From Pseudomonadota bacterium (GTDB taxonomy: Bacteria; Pseudomonadota; Gammaproteobacteria; Burkholderiales; Burkholderiaceae_C): DNA of 5,385 nt. The stretch spans positions 1-5,385 of the forward strand of contig JAFAGF010000148.1 of assembly GCA_023422975.1 (NCBI GenBank), written 5' to 3'. Shown piece by piece: positions 1-3,958 of the stretch. A model generated the notes under the pieces. It ran no database searches. It was not told where the DNA came from and worked only from the letters and a program-made list of their open reading frames with translations. Position 1 is the stretch's first letter, and each line of letters begins with the position of its first letter. The position numbers and the translations under genes were made by a program.

Positions 1-89
1 TGACCGATGCCTGCATCAGCATGGCGCAGACCATTCCCGTGTTGCAGCAGCTGGCACAGGCGGTGCGTACGCGCCGCGCTCAAGCCTGA
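1..89 (+). CDS. C-terminal end of an unidentified protein (5' partial)
   Basis: An open frame enters from the left edge (first full codon at base 3) and ends at TGA 87-89. The 28 visible residues begin TDACISMAQTIPVLQQ and end in an Arg/Ala-rich tail, RTRRAQA. The tail is compatible with a short C-terminal helix, but it is too short to assign a family. A strong hairpin terminator begins 15 bases after the stop, which supports this being the true end of a plus-strand gene. No function is proposed. Confidence 0.6.
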   Translation, partial: TDACISMAQTIPVLQQLAQAVRTRRAQA

Positions 90-103
90 CGCGCGCCGCA
101 TAA

Positions 104-142
104 AAAAAGCCGCTTGCGGGGTTGACCAGCAAGCGGCTTTTT
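104..142. terminator. Bidirectional intrinsic terminator
   Basis: A perfect 14-bp inverted repeat pairs 104-117 (AAAAAGCCGCTTGC) with 129-142 (GCAAGCGGCTTTTT) around an 11-base loop. The plus-strand transcript ends in a run of five U and the minus-strand transcript in seven U (complement of 102-108). It lies between the end of the left-edge gene and the end of the convergent hemerythrin gene, so it can serve both. Confidence 0.9.
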
Positions 143-165
143 CGTGCCAGAGATTATTTTTGAAT

Positions 166-813
166 TTACTTTTTGAGTTTAATTTTTTTCTCTATCTTTG
201 TGCGGGCCTTTTCTTCTTTTTTGCGGCGATTAAACACTTGCTGCAGGTAGCGCACATCAGTAGGTGACAGGTGCTTTTGCGCCGCCACAAATTGCTCTTG
301 TTCTTCTTCGCGAATGTGGTGCAGGTACGCATCGCGCAGTGTGGCAAAGCGACGCATCCACGCAGGGGAAGCCATGTCGCGCGCAGCCAGGTCTGCCAAC
401 ATGTCATCAATGGATTTGTGCTCGCTCACGGCGTGGCGTGCGTCATCGGTGGTGGCAGGGTTGCGCATCACGGTGGACCACAGGGCCTGTTCTTCGGCGG
501 CGGCATGGCTTTTGAGTTCCAGTGTGAGCTCTTTGAACAGTTTTTTGCGCTGGGTAGAGGCACCCACGGTCTCGCCGATCATGGCCAACAGTGCCCGGTG
601 GCGGTCATGGTCTTGTACCAGCCGACCAAAGAGATCGGGGTCGCCACGAAACGTGGTGGCCGGTGTACTGCCCAAGTGCACCGGCACATCAGGTGCCACG
701 GCCTGGGCTTTGGCAATGGCCTTGCGCTTGGCTTGCAGGGCGGTTTCGGGGGTGGAAGGACTGCGTTGGGCAGAAGGTGCTTTGGCAGTGCGGCGCAGTG
801 CAGAGGTTGGCAT
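166..813 (-). CDS. Hemerythrin HHE cation-binding domain protein
   Basis: This encodes a 215-residue soluble protein with a hemerythrin-like four-helix bundle, a fold that usually holds a non-haem di-iron centre used in O2/NO sensing, iron handling or stress responses. Numbered from the ATG at 813, likely ligands are H69 and H72 (DHDRHRALL), H103 with E107/E108 (KSHAAAEEQALW), H127 and H132 (HAVSEH), and H165/H166 with E169/E170 (YLHHIREEEQEQF). Residues 1-55 are Ala/Pro/Lys-rich and probably disordered, with no signal peptide or membrane segment. The last 20 or so residues are very Lys-rich (NRRKKEEKARTKIEKKIKLKK begins at about residue 195), and the DNA there is unusually AT-rich. The start is uncertain: an in-frame GTG at 822 would add three residues, and neither start has a strong Shine-Dalgarno. 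The ATG is chosen by codon preference. The family call is firm; the exact role is not known. Confidence 0.9.
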   Translation of the reverse strand: MPTSALRRTAKAPSAQRSPSTPETALQAKRKAIAKAQAVAPDVPVHLGSTPATTFRGDPDLFGRLVQDHDRHRALLAMIGETVGASTQRKKLFKELTLELKSHAAAEEQALWSTVMRNPATTDDARHAVSEHKSIDDMLADLAARDMASPAWMRRFATLRDAYLHHIREEEQEQFVAAQKHLSPTDVRYLQQVFNRRKKEEKARTKIEKKIKLKK

Positions 814-952
814 AGGGCTCACTTGGCAAAGGCGGCAGACAGGTGCCGCCAGTCGTTCTCAATCCCTTGTTTGTAGCAAGCACGCTGCTGTGACGTGGTC
901 AGTACGTGAGGCACACCGCTGTAGGAGAACGCAGTGCATGGCCGCGCAAGAG

Positions 953-990
953 GGCGCATATGTGTGGCGTGCCAACCACCCATATGCGCC
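953..990. repeat. Long inverted repeat between divergent genes
   Basis: GGCGCATATG (953-962) and CATATGCGCC (981-990) are perfect 10-bp complements. After one mismatch (963/980) the pairing continues for four more base pairs (964-967 with 976-979) around an 8-base loop. There is no T-run on either side, so it does not look like an intrinsic terminator. It may be an operator for a dimeric regulator or an RNA or DNA hairpin. Function unknown. Confidence 0.7.
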
Positions 991-1033
991 GCGGACATGC
1001 CTGCACGAGGAGGCATAGGGTGGCCTGATTTTT

Positions 1034-1039
1034 TAAAAT
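1034..1039 (+). promoter_or_regulatory. Possible -10 element for the riboswitch-exporter transcript
   Basis: TAAAAT matches five of six bases of the sigma-70 -10 consensus. It would start transcription at about 1046, some 25 bases before the first riboswitch stem. The expected -35 position has no recognisable match, so the call is weak and rests on position. Confidence 0.3.
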
Positions 1040-1069
1040 GGCGGCATCGATTGGCAGTGCAAAGCTGCC

Positions 1070-1115
1070 CAGCCCGGGACGACCCGTGCTGCTTGCTTCC
1101 ATCAGGGACGGCCCT
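1070..1115 (+). promoter_or_regulatory. Guanidine-II riboswitch (mini-ykkC)
   Basis: Two small hairpins have the diagnostic ACGR tetraloops. P1 pairs CGGG 1075-1078 with CCCG 1083-1086 around ACGA (1079-1082), and the helix extends outward by C1070-G1091, A1071-T1090, G1072-C1089 and C1073-G1088 past one mismatch. P2 pairs AGGG 1104-1107 with CCCT 1112-1115 around ACGG (1108-1111). In the known guanidine-II class each loop binds one guanidinium and the two loops kiss, favouring translation of the downstream gene. The position 33 bases before a Gdx/SugE-type exporter start is the classic arrangement. The hairpin pair and the downstream gene support each other strongly. Confidence 0.92.
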
Positions 1116-1142
1116 CCAATGCGCGGTGCGCAATTCAAGGAG
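1114..1142 (+). promoter_or_regulatory. Exporter ribosome binding site and its proposed sequestering hairpin
   Basis: The Shine-Dalgarno AAGGAG (1137-1142) lies six bases before the ATG at 1149. CTCC 1114-1117 can pair with GGAG 1139-1142. Between them, TGCGC 1120-1124 pairs with GCGCA 1128-1132, and A1118/A1119 can pair with T1135/T1134, giving a broken but stacked helix. C1114 and T1115 are also the last two bases of the P2 stem of the riboswitch, so P2 formation and sequestration of the Shine-Dalgarno exclude each other. The base pairing is seen; the switching is inferred from the known class mechanism. Confidence 0.65.
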
Positions 1143-1148
1143 CCTCTT

Positions 1149-1469
1149 ATGGCATGGCTGTATCTGGTGGTGGCGGGTTTGTTGGAAGTGCTGTGGGCCT
1201 TCACCATGAAACAATCGCACGGCTTTTCCAAACTCATCCCGAGTCTGATCACCATCGTGACCATGATTGCCAGCTTTGGTCTGCTCTCGATGGCCATGCG
1301 CACCTTGCCGCTGGGTACGGCCTATACGATTTGGACGGGTATCGGTGCCGTGGGCGCGTTTGTGGTGGGTATCACCGTGTTGGGTGAGCAGCTCTCGCCC
1401 ATGCGCATCGGTGCAGCCGTTCTGATTGTGAGTGGCTTGGTGCTGATGAAGTTGTCGGCAACCGAGTAA
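1149..1469 (+). CDS. gdx: Guanidinium exporter Gdx (SugE), small multidrug resistance family
   Basis: This encodes a 106-residue inner-membrane protein, the usual length for the SMR family, with four hydrophobic segments (about 2-19, 29-50, 57-76 and 84-102). SMR proteins act as antiparallel dimers exchanging protons for substrate; the Gdx subtype exports guanidinium. Residues defining the Gdx site are present: E13 (proton/substrate glutamate, GLLEVLW), W16, S42, Y59 and W62 (GTAYTIWTGIGAVGAF). The 'KQSHGF' motif after the first helix is also typical of SugE/Gdx rather than EmrE. The ATG at 1149 is chosen because AAGGAG sits at ideal spacing; the frame stays open upstream but would run through the riboswitch. 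The upstream guanidine-II riboswitch independently supports guanidinium as the substrate. It is also called sugE in older annotations. Confidence 0.95.
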   Translation: MAWLYLVVAGLLEVLWAFTMKQSHGFSKLIPSLITIVTMIASFGLLSMAMRTLPLGTAYTIWTGIGAVGAFVVGITVLGEQLSPMRIGAAVLIVSGLVLMKLSATE

Positions 1470-1473
1470 TGCT

Positions 1474-1505
1474 AGGGCGCCCTGCGTGCATGGCACCTGC
1501 GCCCT
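1474..1505. terminator. Weak hairpin between the convergent exporter and YbjQ genes
   Basis: AGGGCGC (1474-1480) pairs with GCGCCCT (1499-1505), with an inner 4-bp stem GTGC 1486-1489 / GCAC 1493-1496. It begins four bases after the exporter stop. No T-run follows on either strand, so it is not a canonical intrinsic terminator. It may be a Rho-assisted end or an mRNA 3' stabilising hairpin shared by both convergent genes. Confidence 0.4.
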
Positions 1506-1569
1506 CACTATTCACTCTCGCCGTGACTTGCCATCGCACTGTCTGCGGCGCGGTGGCGCACCAGTCGGA

Positions 1570-1890
1570 TCAGCCCACGACCACGGCCGTGCCACTGGCC
1601 GACACCATCAGCATGCTGTTGGCGGTGCCCAAGATTTCATAGTCCAGATCCACGCCCACCACGGCGTTGGCGCCAATTTTGGTGGCATGCGCTTGCAGCT
1701 CGGTCAGTGCGATCTCGCGGGCTTTTTGCAGCTCGCGCTCGTTGGAGCCTGCCCGCCCGCCCGTGAGGTAGCGAATGCCTGCAAACATGTCTTTGAACAC
1801 ATCGGTGCTCAAAATGACCTCGCCCGCCACCACGCCACAGTATTTGGTAATGGTTTTGCCTTCGACATTCGGGGTGGTGGTGACGATCAT
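1570..1890 (-). CDS. ybjQ: YbjQ/UPF0145 family protein (putative heavy-metal-binding domain)
   Basis: This encodes a 106-residue soluble protein matching the YbjQ (UPF0145) family in length and pattern. It starts [14 protein letters not shown], followed by [20 protein letters not shown] and the central [16 protein letters not shown] helix. It then has the hallmark [20 protein letters not shown] (61-80) and ends in beta strands, LDYEILG and [13 protein letters not shown]. The family forms multimeric rings. A heavy-metal-binding role has been suggested from sequence but the function is not established. The ATG at 1890 is chosen because AGGAGG (complement of 1897-1902) lies six bases upstream, and the frame further upstream loses family resemblance. 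It converges on the guanidinium exporter with a 100-base gap and appears to be monocistronic. Confidence 0.93.
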   Translation of the reverse strand: MIVTTTPNVEGKTITKYCGVVAGEVILSTDVFKDMFAGIRYLTGGRAGSNERELQKAREIALTELQAHATKIGANAVVGVDLDYEILGTANSMLMVSASGTAVVVG

Positions 1891-1896
1891 GGATGG

Positions 1897-1902
1897 CCTC
1901 CT
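1897..1902 (-). promoter_or_regulatory. Strong ribosome binding site of the YbjQ-family gene
   Basis: On the minus strand this reads AGGAGG with a six-base spacer to the ATG at 1890. It decides the start against the longer open frame that reaches 2130. Confidence 0.85.
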
Positions 1903-2279
1903 GCGCAGTGGTGCATCCATGCTCCGTGGCGCTTCAGCCCCTGTGGTGTAGGAGTGGCGCTTGAATACACGGCTTGTCATACAGGCTTCTGGATGAACGC
2001 GCGACACTGGATGCCTGTGCTGGAACCGAGAGGAAATGCCATGCTGTGCCACGTCACACGTCCACACCCAGTAGAGCCTGATCAAGGGCCACAGCCGCTG
2101 CCGCCCGATGGGCAGCCTCCCCAAGCACACTGTGCATTGGCAGCGCCGCCTGGCCTGCCTGTACCGCTGGTCGGTGTTGGCTGGGCTGCTGTGTCAGACC
2201 GTGGCGCATTCGCCTGAGCCTCTCGACACAGCGCGGGCTACCTGACGCACACTGCGTGCAGCAAGCTGTGGTTGCAGCC
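1903..2279. other. Intergenic region without a convincing gene
   Basis: This 377-base stretch separates the divergent YbjQ-family gene and the unidentified 122-residue protein gene, and should hold both promoters; I could not find a good -35/-10 pair for either. A plus-strand ORF of 58 codons (2041-2217, preceded by AGAGGA) is Pro/His-rich and unlike a folded protein. A minus-strand ORF of 27 codons (2054-2137) begins [20 protein letters not shown] and could encode an Ala-rich helix, but its ribosome binding site is poor. Neither is supported well enough to call. An 11-bp palindrome, GCACACTGTGC, lies at 2126-2136. Confidence 0.4.
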
Positions 2280-2285
2280 AAGGAG
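2280..2285 (+). promoter_or_regulatory. Ribosome binding site of the 122-residue hypothetical protein
   Basis: AAGGAG with an eight-base spacer to ATG 2294. It overlaps the alternative GTG start at 2285, which makes that start unlikely. Confidence 0.75.
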
Positions 2286-2293
2286 TGGATGGC

Positions 2294-2662
2294 ATGCTCA
2301 ATATCGAATCTGCGCTGTATGTCAGCGTGCAAGCAAAAGATGATGCCGCGCACAGCGGTGCCAGCAGCTTGCCGCATTTCGCACCGGATATGGCCTATCG
2401 CGTGCTGGACTTCTGGAAGCCCGACGGCGTGCAGCAGCCCTATCTGTTGCTGAGCAATGGGGCGCAGCGCAGCTTTGTACCCATGGGGCGCTTGCGGGCC
2501 GTGGCATTTGCGCCAGCACAGACGGTCTATGCACTGCCACTAGAGGCTCTGACGCCGGATCCCGGTATCCATCTGCATGCGCTGGTGGTGCGGGAGTTGT
2601 CACAGCAAAGCGTGCGGCGGCAGGCATTGGGGCAGCGCACTACCCACCCCGCGTGGCATTGA
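2294..2662 (+). CDS. Hypothetical protein, 122 residues
   Basis: I do not recognise this family. The ATG at 2294 is preceded by AAGGAG (2280-2285) with an eight-base spacer, which is why it is preferred to the in-frame GTG at 2285. The protein opens MLNIESALYVSVQAKDD and has a central hydrophobic, probably beta-rich block around residues 35-80, including YRVLDFWKPDGVQQPYLLLS and SFVPMGRLRAVAFAPAQ. It then has LHALVVRELSQQSV and a polar C-terminus ending HPAWH. There is no signal peptide, membrane helix or Cys pair. Normal amino acid balance, a good ribosome binding site and ordinary codon use argue for a real gene, in contrast to the shadow frames around it. It stands alone: the YbjQ-family gene is divergent, and downstream there is a separate promoter-like element. 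No terminator follows directly. Confidence 0.75.
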   Translation: MLNIESALYVSVQAKDDAAHSGASSLPHFAPDMAYRVLDFWKPDGVQQPYLLLSNGAQRSFVPMGRLRAVAFAPAQTVYALPLEALTPDPGIHLHALVVRELSQQSVRRQALGQRTTHPAWH

Positions 2663-2667
2663 CGCAG

Positions 2668-2718
2668 AAACCACAGTTCCTTGCAGGCGGGGCTGTGCAA
2701 AAAATAATCATGTGGTTT
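2668..2718. repeat. Spaced inverted repeat touching the -10 element
   Basis: AAACCACA (2668-2675) and TGTGGTTT (2711-2718) are perfect 8-bp complements 43 bases apart start to start. The right arm ends on the first base of the TATACT element. A shorter inverted pair, TTGCA 2681-2685 / TGCAA 2696-2700, lies inside. The long loop and lack of a following T-run argue against a terminator; paired regulator sites are possible. Confidence 0.45.
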
Positions 2719-2723
2719 ATACT
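2718..2723 (+). promoter_or_regulatory. Candidate -10 element of the small transcription unit
   Basis: TATACT matches five of six bases of the sigma-70 -10 consensus and sits in a locally AT-rich stretch (2699-2725), unlike the GC-rich surroundings. Transcription would start at about 2730. The -35 region (around 2695-2701, GTGCAA/TGCAAA) is poor, so activation by a regulator or another sigma factor is possible. Confidence 0.5.
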
Positions 2724-2773
2724 TACGCCTACGGGTTATCACTTAGAGGTTAACGCGTAGTTGCGGCGCAGTT

Positions 2774-2808
2774 GAGATGCCTGCCCGCAGCACTTAGCTA
2801 GGCATCTC
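2774..2808 (+). other. Leader hairpin before the 25-codon ORF
   Basis: GAGATGCCT (2774-2782) and AGGCATCTC (2800-2808) form a perfect 9-bp stem with a 17-base loop. It ends seven bases before the weak Shine-Dalgarno-like AGAAAG (2815-2820). No T-run follows, so it is not a terminator. It may stabilise the 5' end of the transcript or affect translation of the small ORF. Confidence 0.65.
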
Positions 2809-2827
2809 GTACACAGAAAGAACTGTC

Positions 2828-2905
2828 ATGCGTCAAGCCATCAACTCCCTGATCGAATTCATCCAAGAAGCACGCGCTGCCCATTTGGATATTGCCAACC
2901 AGTAA
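2828..2905 (+). CDS. Small ORF, 25 residues, amphipathic peptide
   Basis: ATG 2828 to TAA 2903-2905. The peptide begins MRQAINSLIEFIQEARAA and ends HLDIANQ. Hydrophobic residues M1, I5, L8, I12, A15 and I22 fall on one helical face with I9, F11 and L20 beside it, and charged residues R2, E10, E14, R16 and D21 lie mostly opposite, so an amphipathic helix is likely. It is too polar for a membrane span. Upstream, AGAAAG (2815-2820) is a modest ribosome binding site with a seven-base spacer. It sits between a promoter-like element and an intrinsic terminator, which gives it its own transcription unit. It could be a leader peptide, a functional small protein or a chance ORF in an sRNA. I recognise no family. 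Confidence 0.45.
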   Translation: MRQAINSLIEFIQEARAAHLDIANQ

Positions 2906-2915
2906 TTGGCGCCGA

Positions 2916-2937
2916 TCACAGCCGCTGCGGGCTGTGA
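2916..2937 (+). other. Hairpin just after the small ORF
   Basis: TCACAGCC (2916-2923) pairs perfectly with GGCTGTGA (2930-2937) around a six-base loop, eleven bases after the small ORF stop. It is followed by A-residues (2937-2943) rather than U, so it is not a terminator on this strand. Its left arm can also pair with 2969-2975 in the loop of the next terminator. Confidence 0.6.
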
Positions 2938-2952
2938 AAAAAACGCAATAGG

Positions 2953-2986
2953 AAGTGCCCTCCAGCAACGGCTGTAGGGCATTTTT
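2953..2986 (+). terminator. Intrinsic terminator upstream of the response regulator gene
   Basis: AAGTGCCCT (2953-2961) pairs with AGGGCATTT (2976-2984, one G-U pair). After one mismatch an inner stem CAGC 2963-2966 / GCTG 2971-2974 closes an AACG loop. The outer stem runs into T2982-2986. It should end plus-strand transcripts from the 2718 element, about 70 bases before the response regulator start. Confidence 0.85.
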
Positions 2987-3055
2987 GTTGGTACCTGCAC
3001 ATTGACTTTGCGGCAGAGCGCTGCGTGCGTGCTGGTGGCGTGGCAGACTTTGCCC

Positions 3056-3694
3056 ATGCCCGACCCTACCTTGCTTGTTGCCGATGACCACCCCCTGTTC
3101 CGCGCTGCCGTGCTGCACGTGTTGCATGAGCGTTTTGCGCAGTTTCATACGCTGGAGGCCGCCAGCGCCGCCACGGTCAGCAGCACATTGCAAGAACATC
3201 CCGAAGTGGAGCTGGTACTGCTGGACCTCACCATGCCCGGTGCACGCGGGTTCTCTACCCTGCTGCATGTGCGCGGGGAGTACCCGGAAATTCCCGTGGT
3301 CATCATTTCGTCGAATGACCACCCCCGCGTGATTCGCCGAGCCCAGCAGTTTGGCGCGGCGGGTTTTATTCCCAAATCTGCGCCCGCAGAAGATATTGCC
3401 AGGGCGGTGGAGGCGGTGCTGGAGGGTGGCAGCTGGTTTCCCCCCATGGCGGCTGAGCGCTCGCAGGCCGATGCCGAGCTGGCTGCGCGCTTGGCGCAGC
3501 TCACGCCGCAGCAGTTTCGCGTGCTGCTGTGTCTGGCCGATGGCCTGCTGAACAAGCAAATCGCCCATGAGCTGGGGCTGGCAGAAAACACCGTCAAAGT
3601 GCATGTGACGGCGATTTTGAAAAAGCTGGAGTGCTATTCGCGCACGCAGGCGGCCGTGCTGGTCAAGAGTCTGGAAAACGACAGCGACCTTTGA
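3056..3694 (+). CDS. NarL/FixJ-family response regulator (receiver plus LuxR-type HTH)
   Basis: This encodes a 212-residue cytoplasmic two-component regulator of usual length. The receiver domain spans about 5-122: acidic pair D10/D11 (LLVADDHPLFR), phospho-acceptor D57 (VLLDLTMPG), switch Ser 85/86 (VVIISSND) and K107 (GFIPKSAP). After a linker, the LuxR-type helix-turn-helix spans about 148-205, with LTPQQFRVLLCLADGL, the NKQIAHELGLAENTVKVHV recognition region and LKKLECYSRTQAAVL. Phosphorylation by a partner kinase should drive DNA binding. No kinase lies next to it, so it is an orphan here. ATG 3056 is chosen because it places the receiver start at normal distance; the frame is open upstream to a TTG at 3002. 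The Shine-Dalgarno is poor. No clear promoter lies between the preceding terminator and the start, apart from a lone TTGACT at 3002-3007 without a -10. The targets cannot be read from sequence. Confidence 0.93.
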   Translation: MPDPTLLVADDHPLFRAAVLHVLHERFAQFHTLEAASAATVSSTLQEHPEVELVLLDLTMPGARGFSTLLHVRGEYPEIPVVIISSNDHPRVIRRAQQFGAAGFIPKSAPAEDIARAVEAVLEGGSWFPPMAAERSQADAELAARLAQLTPQQFRVLLCLADGLLNKQIAHELGLAENTVKVHVTAILKKLECYSRTQAAVLVKSLENDSDL

Positions 3695-3720
3695 CATTGG
3701 TGCCGCAGCCCTGTGGCAGC

Positions 3721-3772
3721 AGTTTTCAGCAGTTGCTCCATGGGTGTAGCGGCGTCCACTGAAAACTTTTTT
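3721..3772 (+). terminator. Terminator of the response regulator gene
   Basis: AGTTTTCAG (3721-3729) pairs with CTGAAAACT (3759-3767) over 9 bp. An inner helix, GTTGCT 3732-3737 / AGCGGC 3748-3753 with two G-U pairs, shortens the loop. Six T follow (3767-3772). It starts 26 bases after the stop codon. Confidence 0.8.
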
Positions 3773-3902
3773 GCAGCACTCCCGCGTATATAGGCATCAC
3801 TGCCTTGGGGTGGTTGCAGGTGCTGCGCAGGCAATGCAAAGTCTTTTGCAGACGGTGCAGCCATGACCGCAGGCATCACCAAAAATATGCATCAAACTGG
3901 CT

Positions 3903-3942
3903 GATAACGCTTATCTGTCAAGCGGTGACAGCTCTCTTTTTT
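3903..3942 (+). terminator. Second hairpin with T-run plus GATAA palindrome
   Basis: CTGTCA (3915-3920) pairs with TGACAG (3926-3931) around AGCGG, followed by CTCTCTTTTTT (3932-3942): a modest plus-strand terminator form. It would protect the minus-strand acyltransferase gene from read-through. It abuts a 13-bp palindrome, GATAACGCTTATC (3903-3915). On the minus strand the hairpin lies 28 bases after the acyltransferase stop, but the run reads as A before the hairpin, so it is not a canonical terminator for that gene. Confidence 0.5.
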
Positions 3943-3958
3943 GGCGTGCACGCATGGC

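Larger units (their letters stand above)
814..1070. other. Divergent intergenic region upstream of hemerythrin gene and exporter
   Basis: No convincing gene lies here. Translations on both strands are Arg/His/Cys-rich shadow frames without family resemblance. The region must contain the promoters for the minus-strand hemerythrin gene and the plus-strand exporter leader. It holds a strong inverted repeat at 953-990 and a possible exporter -10 (TAAAAT, 1034-1039). No sequence resembling TTGACA is found at a suitable distance, so that promoter is only tentative. No clear sigma-70 promoter was found for the hemerythrin gene. Confidence 0.5.

Noticed and set aside
271..1018. Long plus-strand frames opposite the hemerythrin gene
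   Set aside because: They are antisense to a gene with clear HHE motifs and have shadow-type composition (Arg, Cys, Trp and His rich) without their own ribosome binding sites.
2054..2137. Minus-strand 27-codon ORF with an Ala-rich helical translation
   Set aside because: It reads plausibly but has only a poor ribosome binding site, no promoter and no terminator; Ala-rich frames are common by chance in GC-rich DNA.
1486..2217. Long plus-strand open frame of 243 codons
   Set aside because: It runs antisense through the well-supported YbjQ-family gene, is rich in His, Gly and Cys, and resembles no protein family; a shadow frame. Its last 58 codons (from 2041) were considered separately but are Pro-rich with only a modest ribosome binding site.
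2916..2943. Hairpin followed by a homopolymer run as a terminator
   Set aside because: The run after the stem is A on the plus strand, and on the minus strand the T-run lies before the stem, so it fits neither direction.
3002..3030. TTGACT as the promoter of the response regulator
   Set aside because: The positions 16-18 bases downstream are GC-rich (GTGCGT) with no resemblance to a -10 element.
2798..3697. Minus-strand open frame of 299 codons
   Set aside because: It lies antisense to the response regulator, whose receiver and HTH motifs are unmistakable, and is full of Gln, His and Arg without motifs.
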